A DNA stretch of 64,000 nt from Setophaga petechia (taxonomy: Eukaryota; Chordata; Aves; Passeriformes; Parulidae), in contig JANCRA010000017.1 of assembly GCA_024362935.1 (NCBI GenBank), positions 19,087,001 through 19,151,000 on the forward strand. Direction: 5' to 3'. The notes under the pieces are model-generated. The model was given only the letters and a program-made list of their open reading frames with translations, was not told the DNA's origin and did no database searches. The first letter of the stretch is position 1. The number at the start of each line of letters is the position of its first letter. This document shows, in pieces, positions 1 to 13,153 of the stretch. Made by a program: the position numbers and the translations under genes.

Positions 1-960
1 CAATAAAATTTACCTGTTAGAGTCACTGGACACAAAATGGTATCTCAAGACACAGTTATTCCTTCACCGTAAGAAAAAAAGATATTTATCTAGAGCTGAT
101 CTTGCACAGAACAGCCATTACCCTGGTACTGTAAAGCAGTGCTTTTGAACATTCTTTACAGAGCACTCAAAAATAATTTTTCCACATCACTTTCAGCCCC
201 AGCCAGATTTAGCAGTTTCAGAGGTACCTTGGTAACATGCCACCAATATGTACCAAAAATGAGAGAAACTGCTGATCCAGAAATCCTTTTAATTCAGGCA
301 ATTAAAGAGGTACAGTTCTGAGCAAAGCAGTTTGTGTTTATACTCTACATGTTATGCAATTAAAAAAAATAAATCAAAAGCTCTTGGGGACTGTGCTTAT
401 TTTTTAATGAAATCAATGTCAGCATCTAGTTACTAATAAGAAACTCTCAATAACAGATCCTTGCAAGAAAGAAAGTTGTTTCAGCTTCAGGCTGATAAAA
501 GGATTATTAGAAAACAGCTCTCTGTGTGAGTGTGCATGGCTGAATGTTTAAACAATCTTGAAAAATCATACTTTGAAGCCACTCACCTCAGGCTCATATA
601 AAGACAGTCTGGTCCCACTAAAAGCCAGTGGGGATCTGGATCTAAATGTGATGGATTCAGGAGAAAATCTGGAACTGATGAAAATGGCTGTAAAAAGGCC
701 ACTCACACACATAAATCATCCTTTTGGTCATGCTAAGGTTTTGGGAGAAGTTTCCACAGTAGTTTTTTTTTAATACTTACCCAGTGCCAGCTTGCTGGGA
801 TTTTCTGCAGTAGCAGTAGTCTCCATGCACACTTACTGTGTAAAATAACAGCAGAAAAAAGGGTTGACATAATGAGTCATTACAATTTAAATCTTATTAC
901 ACAAAGCTTCATTTGAGTCAATATGCACAGTGCAGAACTGCAGGGGTGCCTTTCCAGCCT
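1..960. other. single-copy noncoding DNA
   Basis: AT-rich sequence with no recognised exon, RNA gene or transposon. Short open frames (60-71 codons) resemble no protein family I know and have no convincing splice context. It ends where the 27-35 bp minisatellite begins. Confidence 0.6.
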
Positions 961-1903
961 GGGGAGAGAGGAATGAGGCACAAAATCCCATTATTGCAAG
1001 GGAAGGGACACGAAATTCTCATTATGCATAAAGGAAGGGACATCTAATTCTCATTATGGGTAAGGGACACCCAATCCTCATTGTGGGTAAGGGAGGGGGC
1101 ACCCAATTCTTATTGTAGGTACAGGAGGGGATGCCTAATTTTCATTGTGGGATACAAAATTCTCATTATGGGTAAAGGAAGGGACACCCAATTCTCATTG
1201 TGGGTAAGGGAGGGGATACCCAATTTTCAGTGTAAGTAAGAGAAGGGACACAAAATTCTGATTATGGATAAAGGAAGGGACACCCTATTCTCATTGTGGG
1301 TAAAAGACACCCAATTCTCATTATAACTAAGGGAGGGTACACCTGATTTTCATTGTGGGATACAAAATTCTCATTATGGGTAAAGGAAGGGACACTCAAA
1401 GCTCTATATAGGTAAAGAAAGGGACACCCTGTTTTCATTGTGGGTAAGGGACACCCAGTTCTCATTATGGGAAAGGGAGGGGACATCCAATTTTAATTGT
1501 GGGGAAGGGACACAAAATTCTCATTATGGATAAAGGAAGGGACACCCAATTGTCATTTTGGGTAAAGGAAGGGATACATGATTCTCATTGTGGGGAAGGG
1601 AAGGGACACAAAATTCTCATTATGGATAAAAAAAGGAACACCCAATCCTCATTGTAAGAGAAGGGACACCCAATTCTCATTATGGGTAAAGGAAGGGACA
1701 CCCAATTCTCATTGTAGGTAAGGAAAGGACACTCAATTCTCATTTTGGGGAAGGGAGGGACACCCAATTCTCATTTTGGGGAAGGGACACCCAATTCTCA
1801 TTATGGGTAAGGGACACCCAATTCTCATTATGGGTAAGGGACACCCAATTCTCATTATGGGTAAGGGACACCCAATTCTCATAGTGGGCAGGGGAAGGGA
1901 CAC
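961..1903. repeat. minisatellite, 27-35 bp units
   Basis: About 30 degenerate copies of a unit built around GGGACACCCAATTCTCATTA, followed by TGGGTAAGG and sometimes an extra AAGG spacer. Units on the left and middle vary in length and sequence. The block near 1794-1880 has consecutive, nearly identical 27-bp units, so the right end is the most recently homogenised part. Because 27 is divisible by three, the minus strand stays open and reads as a repeated NENWVSL-type peptide. This is a by-product of the period, not a gene. Confidence 0.93.
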
Positions 1904-4900
1904 AGCCCCACCTCTGTAATCCCCTCACCCACACCAGGCTGTGGCTGCTCCAGAGAGCATCCCAGCAGAATCACTGCATTCCAAACTTTGGGTTTATCTG
2001 CTCCAGAACTTTTTGGAAATGACCTTGCATTCACTCAGTGCAAAAATATAATTGACAGTGATGATGAGTTCTAATTGCCAGAGGAATAAATGGAGGCTTT
2101 CAGAAACTGGGAAGGGGAGGGATATAAACCACATTAGCATGGATCATGTATTTCCTCTCCTCTCATTATCTTTCCAGGCAGACTGCTGAATTTTCTCTTC
2201 CTACCTTCTCATTGTTGTCCACAGAAAGAGCTGTTACTGAACCTGGTCACACCTCTCTTGAATTTTAGGATATATTTTTAATTATTGCTTTTTAATAAAC
2301 CATGCTAGCTTATATGCTTATGGTTTTAGTTGCTTGCTTTACTAATGACTTGTTCCAGCTAATTAAAGGAAATCTCCAGGAAATCTCTTTTTTCTGATAA
2401 GTAGGTTGCACAAACATCTTCAAGGAGAATGCATCCTTCCAGACATAAATCTGTACTTAGAACTGCCAAGTCTGTTTGCACAGTCTGGAGTGCTGTGCTT
2501 GTAACTTCAGTTTTATTTCATTATTGTGGATTCATGTGCAGTTGAAAAGAGATATTTATTATTAATTACTGGGGATTTTTGAAAGAGCATCTTGTAAAAT
2601 ATTTTTAATTATGGACAATGCTACTGTAGATTAGAATCAGGCATAGATTTACTGGGAATATGTACATCAAAAAGGGTTGAATTCCCAAAAAAGTGCATCC
2701 TAACTTTCAAGTTAACAAAAATGTTTCTTCTTTTAGTACTTCAGAGCAATTAAGGGATTTGATTTATGAATGTGAACCATCTGATCTTCCCAACTTTTAA
2801 ATTTTTCCTAGTTTTTGCAGAAAAACTCAGTTTAATTCAGATAGCTTGCACTGCTTACAGAACTTTACACTTAGAGAAAATATCCAATTATCAGAGCATT
2901 ATTTTGAAAAAAACAACTTTGCAGCTTTTGTGAAAACAGAGTCTAAACAAAGACATTAGATTTCATTAAAGATGAGAGCTACACAGGTCGTGTGTTTGAA
3001 TTCATTCTGAAATGAACTAGAAAGGCCCTCACTAACCCCTCCAGGGGCAGAAAGGTGCAGGTGAGCAGGGCAGTGCAGCATCAGCAGGAACTCAGCTTCA
3101 TGCACCCTTGTCCAAGGGGCTGGCAAAGGCACTTTGGAAAAGAGCAGGATTTCCATTGTGCCTGTGCTGTGGGCTTGACAGAGAATTCATCAGCCATTAT
3201 TGATTTGGAGGGAGGCATGGCTGGAGAGAGGAGGATTGATCTGAAATCTCCCTTGGCTGAGTTAACTCTTGGGGGGTCTCCTCTCATCAGGATGGGGCAC
3301 TGGGGAGTGACCTGCAGGGATGGGAAATGTGCAGATCTCTGTCCCTTTGCTGTGCAATGTGTGTGAAAAGCTCTGCCTTGCTCTTGGGATTGGTTTCTTT
3401 CCTCCCTCCATTAGCTTTCAGAAACATTATCTTTGCTAAGTTTAGCATTCCTTGATTTTCCTGGGCAATTCTTCATGGCATTACAGGGCAGCACTTTGCT
3501 CTGAGATGGTCTGGCGAAGGGAGGAGGGACAAAGAGCTATTGACTTTCCATTCGAGCTGCAATCTTGTGAGAAACTGAAGGTGGCAAAAGCTACCCACCT
3601 GCAGCCTGGCTTAGCTGGGAGTTCTCAGCCAGCCCTGCTGTCCCCAGATGTCCCAGCACCTCCCCAGGACATTTCTGTGGTCACTTTTGCCATCCCTGTG
3701 TGGTCACTGAGGAGCTGGCTGTTGTGATCTTTGCAGGTCCCTTCATAATCAGAATATTCTGTCTCTGGGATTCTGCTCCTCTCCCAGGGGAATCTGCAGT
3801 TTGCTATTCCCAAAGTCAGGACCATGAGCTGGTGGCCCAGGAGGATTGTCCTTGCTGAGGTTTCTCCCCTGGACAGCAGAGCCTGGCTCCTCCCAGCCCT
3901 GTGTTCACCCTCCCAGCTTTGCCCTTCATCTCACATCTGCAGATTCCACAACTCCAGATTGGCTTCAGTGACATCCCCCTGAAACATTCCTGCAAGGAAC
4001 ATTTCTCTATTCCTCTCCTTGTACCTTTCCCTTTTTTTTCCTCCTTATTTTTATTATTTTCCCCATTTCTGTCACTTCCCAGGTGACCTCTCACGTGCCT
4101 TGGTGGCCTTTCCTCCAACCCATCATTTCCCATGAGCGACTGATACATCAAGTGCCACCATGGATTAGCTTCTGATCTCAGCTTTTCCCTGCACTTAGGG
4201 ACAAACAGATTCATTCCTTGTCCTCTGCTGCTCTTCACAGTCTAAAGGTCCTTTCTACACACAAGGCCATTGTTTTCCCTGCAGCCTTCTTCAAGAAGAA
4301 GAAATAAACACATTTTTCTTACCTGCTTCTCACTCCCTCTTTGTGGCAAAGAAATGAAAGGCATTCCAAGGCAAGACCAAGAAGCTGCAGGTTTGTTATG
4401 TTTTGCAATACTTTAAAATAAATATAAATATGATATTCTAATTTTGTTACCTTTAAAAGCTGATTATCCAGACCTGTCAGCTTCACAAAGGAATAAACAG
4501 CAGATAACCTGAAATAAAGAATAAGTATGAAATTCAATGAATCTCAGTAGCTTCAGATCTCAAGATCTTTATTTCAATACTTGGAATACCTTGTCTCAAG
4601 ATCTTTATTATTTTAAGTACTTCAGTCTTAAGAAACCTACATATAGGAACTTATTTTCCCATTTTTTCTGCTTTACTTCACATGATGGACCACCAGCTGT
4701 AAATGAGAATTTAGTGCCAGGGACCAGACTGAAGTAAACCTGAAGTAAAACTTCCTCAATGTGCATGATGTTGTTATTGAGTTTGCATTTCAGGGTAAAA
4801 AAAAATTAAATAATCAGACAGACCATTCCATTGAAATTGTTAATCATGAGAAGGAAGGTGCAAACCTGCATTTGCATGGATTGCTGTGAACTAGACAAAA

Positions 4901-5622
4901 GAAATCACAGCCATTCTTTTAATGATTAATCAAATGAAAAAGGCTCTATTAATATTCTGGTTCTCCCTGAAAGAAACACAGAAAGAGAAATCCAGAGCAG
5001 TGAAGGATCTTATACACAGCTGACTGTGTTTCTTTCCAAAAAAAAATTGTGATATGACCCAAGAAAAAGCTCTGACTTCTGAGTGTTTTATTACATTTTA
5101 TAAACTTCTCATCTTTGCTACTGAAACTACTAGACTACTTACTGTGTTAAAAATAAAGTGATCATTGTAGTGAGTTCACCTTCAAATCATCTCATATTTC
5201 TTCTATACTGCCTTTACATGTATGAGTTACAGCATATTGATTTCACCCTTCCCTTGCACTGAGTTGGACTCTCCCTTAATAGACAAAATGACTATTTGCT
5301 TTCTATAAATCCTACTATTTGTATTTCTTTTCTTCTCTGAGCTGTAATCTGTGACTTACAATAGGCCACTGCTCAGGGAAATGATGAGGTGCTGGCTCAG
5401 CCTTAATATTGTTCAAACAACAAAAAAACTCCAAGTGCCAGCCTCTTGTTACCAGAGCTTCTCTCACGGGTGTCCTTTAAATGATCTGACTTCCCAAGCA
5501 GCAGAGCAGAGCTTTGTGCTCACCTGAGAGCTGCTCAGGTAATTATCCCATGGCACATCTCATCCCCTCACAAAGCTCAGCCTTGCCTCCTGCTCCTTGC
5601 TCCATCCTCTGCAGCTCCAACT
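1904..5622. other. single-copy noncoding DNA
   Basis: Mostly AT-rich unique sequence. A 16-bp direct repeat beginning TCTCAAGATCTTTATT lies at 4558 and 4594 (36-bp period). Open frames such as 3055-3366 (+) and 3816-4238 (-) have no recognisable domain and no consistent splice signals. No transposon was recognised. Confidence 0.55.
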
Positions 5623-6545
5623 GCTCATTCCAATGCCTCATTCCAAATAATTCCTCATTCCAATTCCTCCTTCCAATTCCTTATTCCAACTCCTCATCCA
5701 ATTCTTCATTTGATCCAATTCCTCATCCCAATTCCTCATTCCAAATAATTCCTCATTCCAATTCCTCCTTCCAATTCCTTATTCCAACTCCTCATCCCAA
5801 TTCTTCATTCATCCCAATTCCTCATTCCAATTAATTCTTCATCCCAATTCCTAATCCCAATTCGTCATCCCAATTCCTCATTCCAATTGATTCCTCATTC
5901 CAATTGATTCCTCATTCCAATTCCTCCTTTCAGTTCCTTATTCCAACTCCTCATCCCAATTCTTCATTCATTCCAATTCCTGATTCCAATTAATTCCTCA
6001 TCCCAATTCGTAATCCAAAATCCTCATCCCAATTCCTCATTCCAATTGCTCATTCCAAATAATTCCTCATCCCAATTCCTAATCCAAATTCCTCATCCCA
6101 ATTCCTCATTCCAAATAAATCCTCATTCCAATTCCTTATTCCAACTCCTCATCCCAATTCCTCATTCCAATTGCTCATTCCAAATAATTCCTCATCCCAA
6201 TTCATAATCCAAATTCCTCATCCCAATTCCTCATTCCAAATAAATCCTCATTCCAATTCCTTATTCCAACTCCTCATCCCAATTCCTCATTCCAATTGTT
6301 CATTCCAAATAATTCCTCATCCCAATTCATAATCCAAATTCCTCATCCCAATTCCTCATTCCAAATAAGTCCTCATTCCAATTCCTCCTTCCAATTCCTT
6401 ACCAACTCCTCATCCCAATTCTTCATTCATTCCAATTTCTCATCCCAATTAATTCCTCATCCCAATTCCTAATCCAAATTCCTCATCCCAATTTCTCATT
6501 CCAAATAATTCCTCACCCCAATTCCTCATCCATCCCAGTTCCTCC
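5623..6545. repeat. ATTCC-rich minisatellite with 125-bp higher-order unit
   Basis: The array is built from 9-15 bp words such as CAATTCCTCATTCC and CAATTCCTCATCCC. Over the right half these words are organised into a higher-order repeat: the marker CCAAATAA(A/G)T recurs at 6111, 6236 and 6361, and the alternate marker CCAAATAATT at 6055, 6180 and 6305. Both series have a period of exactly 125 bp. The left half (5623-6000) is less ordered and holds an earlier duplication. The 106-codon plus-strand frame at 5514-5834 is low-complexity repeat translation. Confidence 0.94.
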
Positions 6546-8300
6546 TTGCCCTGCTGCATTGCTGTGAGTGTCTCTGGGTTCCTCAGGGCTCTGCATTCCC
6601 TCCCTCTCTGCCTGGACAGACCCACAGCCCTGGACTGGCATTTCCACACCTCCATCCAGCCCTCCCCTGTCTCTCTGAGCTCCCTGCAGGTTCCTGGGCA
6701 GTGACCTGGGAGCCCAGTGCCAGCTCCGTGTCCCTCAGGTGCCCAGAGGACGCGTCCCCACATTTCCTACAAGCGCTCACGCGTCCCCAGCAGCCCGTGC
6801 CTGTCCCCTGGGCCTGCCTGCTCCTGCCTAAAGCTTTTGGCACATTTCTGGCAGCAGGGAGGAACTCTGACCATATCCATTTTTCATTAAGGGATCAGGT
6901 GAGCTCAGTCACTTGGCCTTTCCTGCTCTTGTGCAGAAAGAAAGAAAAGAATTTCAGGTAGGATAGGAGGCACTGCATGCCATTGAGAAATGTGGGTTTA
7001 AAGCAATGATTTGAGACAGAACTGGATGTAATTAGCTCGTTATTCTTTAAAACTGGGCTCTCTCCATGCTCACCTTAATATTTAACCCCAACCAGAGTCA
7101 GGGCTTTTAAAATTAAAATAAAATACACAAAGGTCAGTCCAAACTGAATTGGAAGGATTTGGCTCCTTTAATAAGCCTGAAAAGAGGAAGGAAAAGCCTG
7201 TTGATAGAACATATTTTTGTTTGCTTCCTTCTAAGCATGCCATCCATAAAGAGCTACAGCCAGAGAAAAGAAAAAAACATTACTTAATTAATGCAATTAA
7301 TGCTTGTTATTCAGTACCAACCTGTCCTGAGCAGGTCCAGCATCTTGGTTTGCCTGGGTTTCTCTTTTCTTCTGCAGAAATGCCATTTTTCACCACTTAT
7401 TGTCCTCAACCTTTGGTCAGCTTTGCTCTCCTCAGAACTCTTGCAGGCTTCTTTCAGAGACATTTCTTCACCAAGAGTGAAAACAAGATCAGCCCCTGCT
7501 TTGGAGAAAAGCTTTTTTAATCCACTGTATAATGTATACAAACAGAAAGAGTGATGAACTTCTGAAAATCTTGTAGATCTCATTGGTTTTATTTTGTTTT
7601 CTCATTACAATGCAACTGCATTAGTATATGTGGCATTCCTTTTCTTAACTTGTTTTCAAAAACAGATGTTTTGATGAAATTATAAATGCATCTGGAATCA
7701 GCATAAATGTAATAAAGAAAAGATGATTATCAGCTCTCACATCACTAAGATCTACTGCCACTTTTACTAAAGTGGAAAGACTTGATCTAACTCCTTAATA
7801 ATTAGTAATATTTCTGTAAGTCAGTAAAAATTGCATTTAACAATAGTAAAATTTTCATTTCAGTGGATTAAAATAGATTTGAGAAATACAGCCTGGTGCC
7901 TCATACATCAAACTCCAGAGGAGCACTCATCACAATGGCTGCTTTATATCAAACAATTTATTATACAAAACAGCACTGGAAAATCATACTCTAACAATTT
8001 CAATCAAGGGTAAGAAGGCTGTAAGTCAGTCAAAGAGCAGAGGAACTGAATGGAAAGTGCAGTTCCTGCGTGTTCTAGCTGCTCAGTTCTTAAACAATTT
8101 TAAGTTTTGGCTGCCTGGACCACCCCACTAAAGGTTATTCCTTCTAATGCAGCTTCCAAGGTGTTTTCCAGATGCTCTCCAAACAGGAAAATGCTCTTTG
8201 CTGCATAAGATGCAGCTGTTTACTGCAGAATTGCAGCTGGTTTTGCTGCCCTGAGAATTCCTTGAGCTCCTTCCCTCCCTGGGAGTGGATGTGGGGCAGA
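6546..8300. other. single-copy noncoding DNA with a CpG-richer patch
   Basis: The first 300 bp after the ATTCC array are GC-rich. At 6727-6805 there is a cluster of CpG dinucleotides that includes two ACGCGTCCCC copies (6750 and 6779). The rest is AT-rich unique DNA. An acceptor-like tract ending TTCTTCTGCAG (about 7377) has no matching downstream donor that I could find. No gene is supported. Confidence 0.5.
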
Positions 8301-8894
8301 AAAGCAACCCTGGCACATGATGGAAATTTTGCACTTATTCCATTTAAGCCCCAGCCTAAGAGAGCAGCCCTGGCATGTGTTGGGAATTCTGCACCTGTTC
8401 CATTTAACCCCCAGCCTATGAAGCAGCCCTGGCACATGTTGGGAATTCTGCACCTATTCCCTTTACCCCCAGCCTACGAGAGCAGCCCTGGCACGTGATG
8501 GAAATTCTGCACCTATTCCATTTAACCCCTAGCCTATGAAGCAGCCCTGGCACGTGATGGAATATCTGCACTTTTTCCATTTAACCCCCAGCCTAAGGAA
8601 GCAGCCCTGGCACATGATGGAAATTCTGCACTTATTCCATTAAACCCCCAGCCTAAGAGAGCAGCCCTGGCATGTGTTGGGAATTCTGCATCTATTCCCT
8701 TTAACCCCTAGCCTAAGGAAGCAGCCCTGGCACCTGATGGAAATTCTGCACCTATTCCATTTAACCCCCAGTCTAAGGAAGCAGCCCTGCCACGTGATGG
8801 AAATTCTGCACCTGTTCCATTTAACCCCCAGCCTACGAGAGCAGCCCTGGCACCTGATGGAATATCTGCACCTATTCCATTTAACCCCCAGCCT
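8301..8894. repeat. 60-bp tandem repeat, ten copies
   Basis: The anchor GCAGCCCTGG (GCAACCCTGG in the first unit) occurs at 8303, 8364, 8423, 8482, 8541, 8601, 8661, 8721, 8781 and 8841, a period of 59-61 bp that settles to exactly 60 in the right half. Each unit also has a GGAAATTCTGCACCTATTCC-type segment and a TTTAACCCCCAGCCTA linker. Units fall into subtypes (GTGTTGGGAATTC versus GTGATGGAAATTC), so copying was not simply end to end. A 60-bp period keeps several frames open on both strands, which explains the 77-135 codon frames here. Confidence 0.95.
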
Positions 8895-11861
8895 AAACCC
8901 CCTTGCTCCCAGATAGATTCCATCAGCTCTTAGGCGTGGGGTTGTGGAAAGCTGTGGATGTGGGGAAGCATTCCAAGGAAGGGAAGGAGCAGGACTGGGT
9001 GGAGGTGGAGGCAGGAGGAGGCCTGGCAGCATTGTTATCCAGCACACTGATGCAGCATGGCTGAACTGAGATCTCAGACCCTTTAATCTGGTTTTTGATC
9101 ATCTCTGAAACAGATCAAGGCAGACCCATCCCTTTCCTCTCTGACAAAGAGAACTGACTGGCTTGTCTGTGCTAACCATCCCCTCCTGCTCTGGAAATTG
9201 GGCTCAGGAATATTTCCTGCTTGCTGCACTTGCCTGTGCTCAGATCAAGGGCTGGCCTGGCAGAGCTGTGGGGCCACTCCTGCCCCACCTCTCTGAAGAG
9301 CTGGAATAACTGGGGCACGTCCCCCCTGAGCAGGGCAGATGGGGATTGATCAAAGAAACCACAGAGAACCCCAAAAAGAACTGCTGGGAAAGAGCTGAAA
9401 TGTTTGTGCACCAACAGCCAGCCTTTAAAACCAGCCAGAGGGATCCTAACAAATGGTGAAAGCTGATATGATGAGAATCAATGGAGAGCTGCTATGAAAA
9501 AACAGTGGTGGCTGGAGTACATTCATCAAACACTCAAGAACAGATAGTGCCATGCTGTATATTAAAGATGGACTAGGGCATAAAAATAGAGCAGCACAAG
9601 AAAAGAATCGATTTGGATCAAAATCACCCTCGAAAAGAATGATAAATAGTCATTGAGAGACTTCAGGGATTCCTTCTGTGCAGTCCAAAAGGTTACCTTA
9701 GCCAATGATTGATATCTTGATAGTATTTGTTACACACAGCCACAAAACCCACCTGCAATTGTTTAATTTTCTCTCATTGGAGAGAAATGCTGCAGGCAGA
9801 GACTGCCCCACATGTTCTGGGCTGTGAAAATTCATGAGGTTCTTGAACAAAAAGTCACCAGACCCACACAGTGGAATGTCACTGGAGTCAAAGGCTTGGT
9901 AACCAGTGAAAAATTAGGGATAAAAATAAAAATTAAATTAGGGATAGAAATAATAATAGCTGATGATGGCATCCTGCTTGCTCCTTTTAAATGTAATGAG
10001 GAGCAGAGAAAAGAGGGGCCAAAATAACATCTCCAGTTCCAGAAGGGCAACAAAACAAAGATAAAGAAATATTCTTTTTTCAGCTTATTGTGGGTCTCTC
10101 TCTTCCTGCACTCACAGGTTTAATCCCTAAACTGCTTGAAACAAAGGTTTTGGAGAATGCAATGGGTAAAAACCCATAATGAGGGAGCAGACCTGTTATC
10201 CCAATGACTCCTCTGGTTCTTCCCCCATTTTATGACCCCTGAAATACCCCTGCCATATCCATGCTCAGGTATTCACTTCAGTACCCAAAAATAATTCCTA
10301 TTGCACTACTGATTTATGGATGCTAAACCCAAAACCTGAAACAGCTTAAAATTCATCAAGTTAAGAGCAGCAGCATGGACACAGGGCATAAATCCATATT
10401 TTGACATCCTGGAGACACCGTTAAGCTTTTTGTTATCTTATTAAATTGTATCAGGCTTGCCTTGCAAAGAGTACAGCCAGGATTGATAAATGCTTGGCTC
10501 CAGCTACACTCTCCCATTTATTTTCACTCTGTCAGACTTAATCCATAACTGCTGCTCAAAGGCAATGGGCAGGAGATGAGGCTGCATCTTGACTCAGCTG
10601 GTAGCTGGCTACAAGAATTTGTTATTAGTTTTATTATTATTATTATTCAGACTGCATCTTGACACCATTTATTTCCACTTTTTTAGAATCTATTCCCTGA
10701 GGATAAACAATTGATAATCACGTTATTTAATTAGTTTTTATTTAGTGTCAATTTGCTTAATCTCATTGACCAGAGAGCATGGATTATTATGGAGAGAGAA
10801 AAAAATCCAACCCTTAAACCTAACCACAACCACAGCATCTGAAAAACACGTGGGAGACAGAAAAGGCAAACTCAGATACCTGGAGTGAATATAAAAATCA
10901 TCTTTTACTCAAGCTGAAAGTCGTACAGATATCCCTACCCCATGGCCATGGACAAGCTTGATTTATTCTGAATATTTTGAGTGATGGAGGGGGTCTCACA
11001 CTGGGTTTCACCTCAGATCAGTCTTTGATTAGAATCTTCTTCATTTTCTATCTGATATCTAATGCTAGGGACAAGCAAGTAAAGCTCATTTCCTCATGAC
11101 ATGTTCATCACGCCAAAAATTGCATTTTCCTTTGTCTAAGGTCTCATTTTGGATCTGAAAATGGCTGAAAAATTACATCCAAACACATTTCCTTCAGTGA
11201 GCTGCCAGGCAGATGTAAATAAAACAACCAAATATGGATTTTGAGCGCCAGCTCTTCCCAGACAGCAGTGATATAAACTCCCTGTCACTGGAGAGCTTTT
11301 AGATTAGATTAGACCAGGCTCTTGATAAGCAACTCAAAATCAGTGGCAGCCACAGAGAATCCCCTTTGCAAGCTCAGCTGAAGAGGAGAGGGGAGGAGAG
11401 GAGAGCTGTGCGAGCCAAGAGTTTCCACTTTTTCATCAAAATCACACCAAGGAACCCGAGCAGGAGGCAGAAAGAGAATCCTGCCTGTCTGAGAGAAAGC
11501 AAGGTGTGTTCTGAGAATATTCACTCAGTTCCTGAATGATTCATGGGCAGCAAAACAAAAGAAATCAAACCAGACAGAATTTGTCAGTTTACTCCCAAAT
11601 TATTTCCGTCAGTGGATTGCTCTGACTCTGAGTGTCAGCACTGAATGTGGCACAAGTGCTGTGCTCAAGCTTCAGACTAAATATTTAAAAACTTTATTCA
11701 AAACAGAAAGATTGCTGATTCCAACAGACTTACCAGTGACTTGGTGGTGAGGGATGAGTTGGACTGACTTGCTGTGCCTCTGCAGGAAAGCACCCGGGGT
11801 GGAAAGGACTTTGAAAACAAAGGGCAAAGGGGGGAAACACAGACTGCAGAGGGAAAGAATC
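8895..11861. other. single-copy noncoding DNA
   Basis: Unique sequence, GC-richer to about 9450 and AT-rich after that. A short (TTA)n run lies near 10628-10648, and the word CTGCATCTTGAC occurs on either side of it (about 10582 and 10653). No exon, RNA gene or recognised transposon. Confidence 0.55.
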
Positions 11862-11872
11862 CATTATTATTA

Positions 11873-11915
<43 letters not shown>

Positions 11916-11932
11916 ATTATTATTATTATAAT
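11862..11932. repeat. (ATT)n microsatellite
   Basis: About 70 bp of near-perfect ATT/TTA triplets with two TTAATT interruptions. The 89-codon plus-strand frame running through it is a polyisoleucine artefact. Confidence 0.95.
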
Positions 11933-12933
11933 ACAAAGAAAAGGTCCCTGCAGATGTGCTTATGGTTTGTGTCACCCAGGCAGGTCTGTCACCAGATTGG
12001 GACGAGCAGCACTGCTGGAATCCCCATAAATAACTCTGTGTGAGCACTTCTGCTCCAAAACTTCTGTATTTAAACCAGGTAATAAAACTCCATGATATCA
12101 CCTGGCAGGGACACTTGATGCTTGAAAGCAATTTTTTAAATTTTAAGAGAAATTCCTATTTTCGTAGAGAATGCAGTCACAGTTGTCACCCAAGCTTTGT
12201 TTTTTTAGGGAACCCGACAGCTTTTATAGACCTAAAAGGTTCTAAAGGTCAGCTGCTCTCCTGTCCCCACCCCTAATTTGGGCAAAGATCTGATGAGGCT
12301 GTTTCCCACTGTTCAGTTCTGAGCTTTGCATGGGCTGGGACAGCTCAGCACTCTGTCAGCTCTGCCACCTGCACTCACTCCTTTTAGGAACACAGGATCA
12401 ATGGCCCTATAATCATATTTTATCTCATTCCTACTTTTAACGTGTCTTGCTGCAAAAGTGCTCCATGAGGGGGAACTGTGTCTCTGTGGCTGGAGCATCA
12501 TTTTCCAGCTGCTGCTCTGCCAGGGGAGGAGCACTCTCAATGCCACAGACCCATTCCACTCTTCTAATATTTATTCATAGGGCTTGTTTCTTACCAAGAC
12601 ATGTTAAAAGTGAAAATAAAACAAAATAAGTGTTCCTGGATGTTCCTCTTCATCATCAGAATCCATCTGAATTGAAAAGATGCATCAAGCAACTATTTCC
12701 TTTATCCCTTGAGTTTTTGAGAGAAATCTTATTAACAGAATCTCAATCACTCCCTTGATTTGGGATATAAAAAAAACCTATGCTGATTCCTCAGCAATTT
12801 GAATGAATCAAATACAATGCCTTGTGCACATGCAGACAGCTTCCTTCTCACTTGCACGCTGCCAAAAGGTCTCATAGTTTTCCATGAAAGTGCTGCTTAA
12901 TCTGTTCCAAACTGTCTGTGCTGTGGTTTATAC
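11933..12933. other. single-copy noncoding DNA
   Basis: Unique sequence with no recognised gene or transposon. Open frames of 60-78 codons are short and overlap one another on opposite strands without domain content. Confidence 0.55.
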
Positions 12934-13048
12934 CAGTATAAATAAATAAATAATTAAACAGACAAATAAATATTGATTTATTTATATAAATATGTAGGTA
13001 AATATAGATAAATAAATATATAAATAGAAATATATATAAATTTATACC
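12934..13048. repeat. (AAAT)n / AT-rich degenerate microsatellite
   Basis: Imperfect AAATA and ATAAATAA words over about 115 bp, grading into ATATATAAAT at the right end. The minus-strand frame over it reads as I/Y/F/L low complexity. Confidence 0.88.
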
Positions 13049-13102
13049 CAAAATGAACTGAGTGATGCACCCCCTTGTCACCTGTGGGGGCTGCTGGTGG
13101 CT

Positions 13103-13153
13103 GTCACTCACTCACTCACTCACTCACTCATTCACTCACTCCCTCACTCACCA
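13103..13153. repeat. (TCAC)n microsatellite
   Basis: About 12 TCAC units with two single-base interruptions (ATTCAC and TCCCTCAC). It lies only about 55 bp right of the AAAT-rich tract, with a GC-rich spacer between them. Confidence 0.93.

Noticed and set aside
1740..1934. Minus-strand frame with NENWVSL repeats, resembling a repeat protein
   Set aside because: Product of the 27-bp minisatellite period. It begins and ends with the array.
8303..8894. Direct-repeat array considered as CRISPR
   Set aside because: Units abut with no unique spacers, and the genome is eukaryotic. The same holds for the 22-bp array at 34244-34700.
8640..9047. 135-codon minus-strand frame with 20-residue repeats
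   Set aside because: The 60-bp period of the array keeps frames open on both strands. The repeats are DNA-level, not protein-level.
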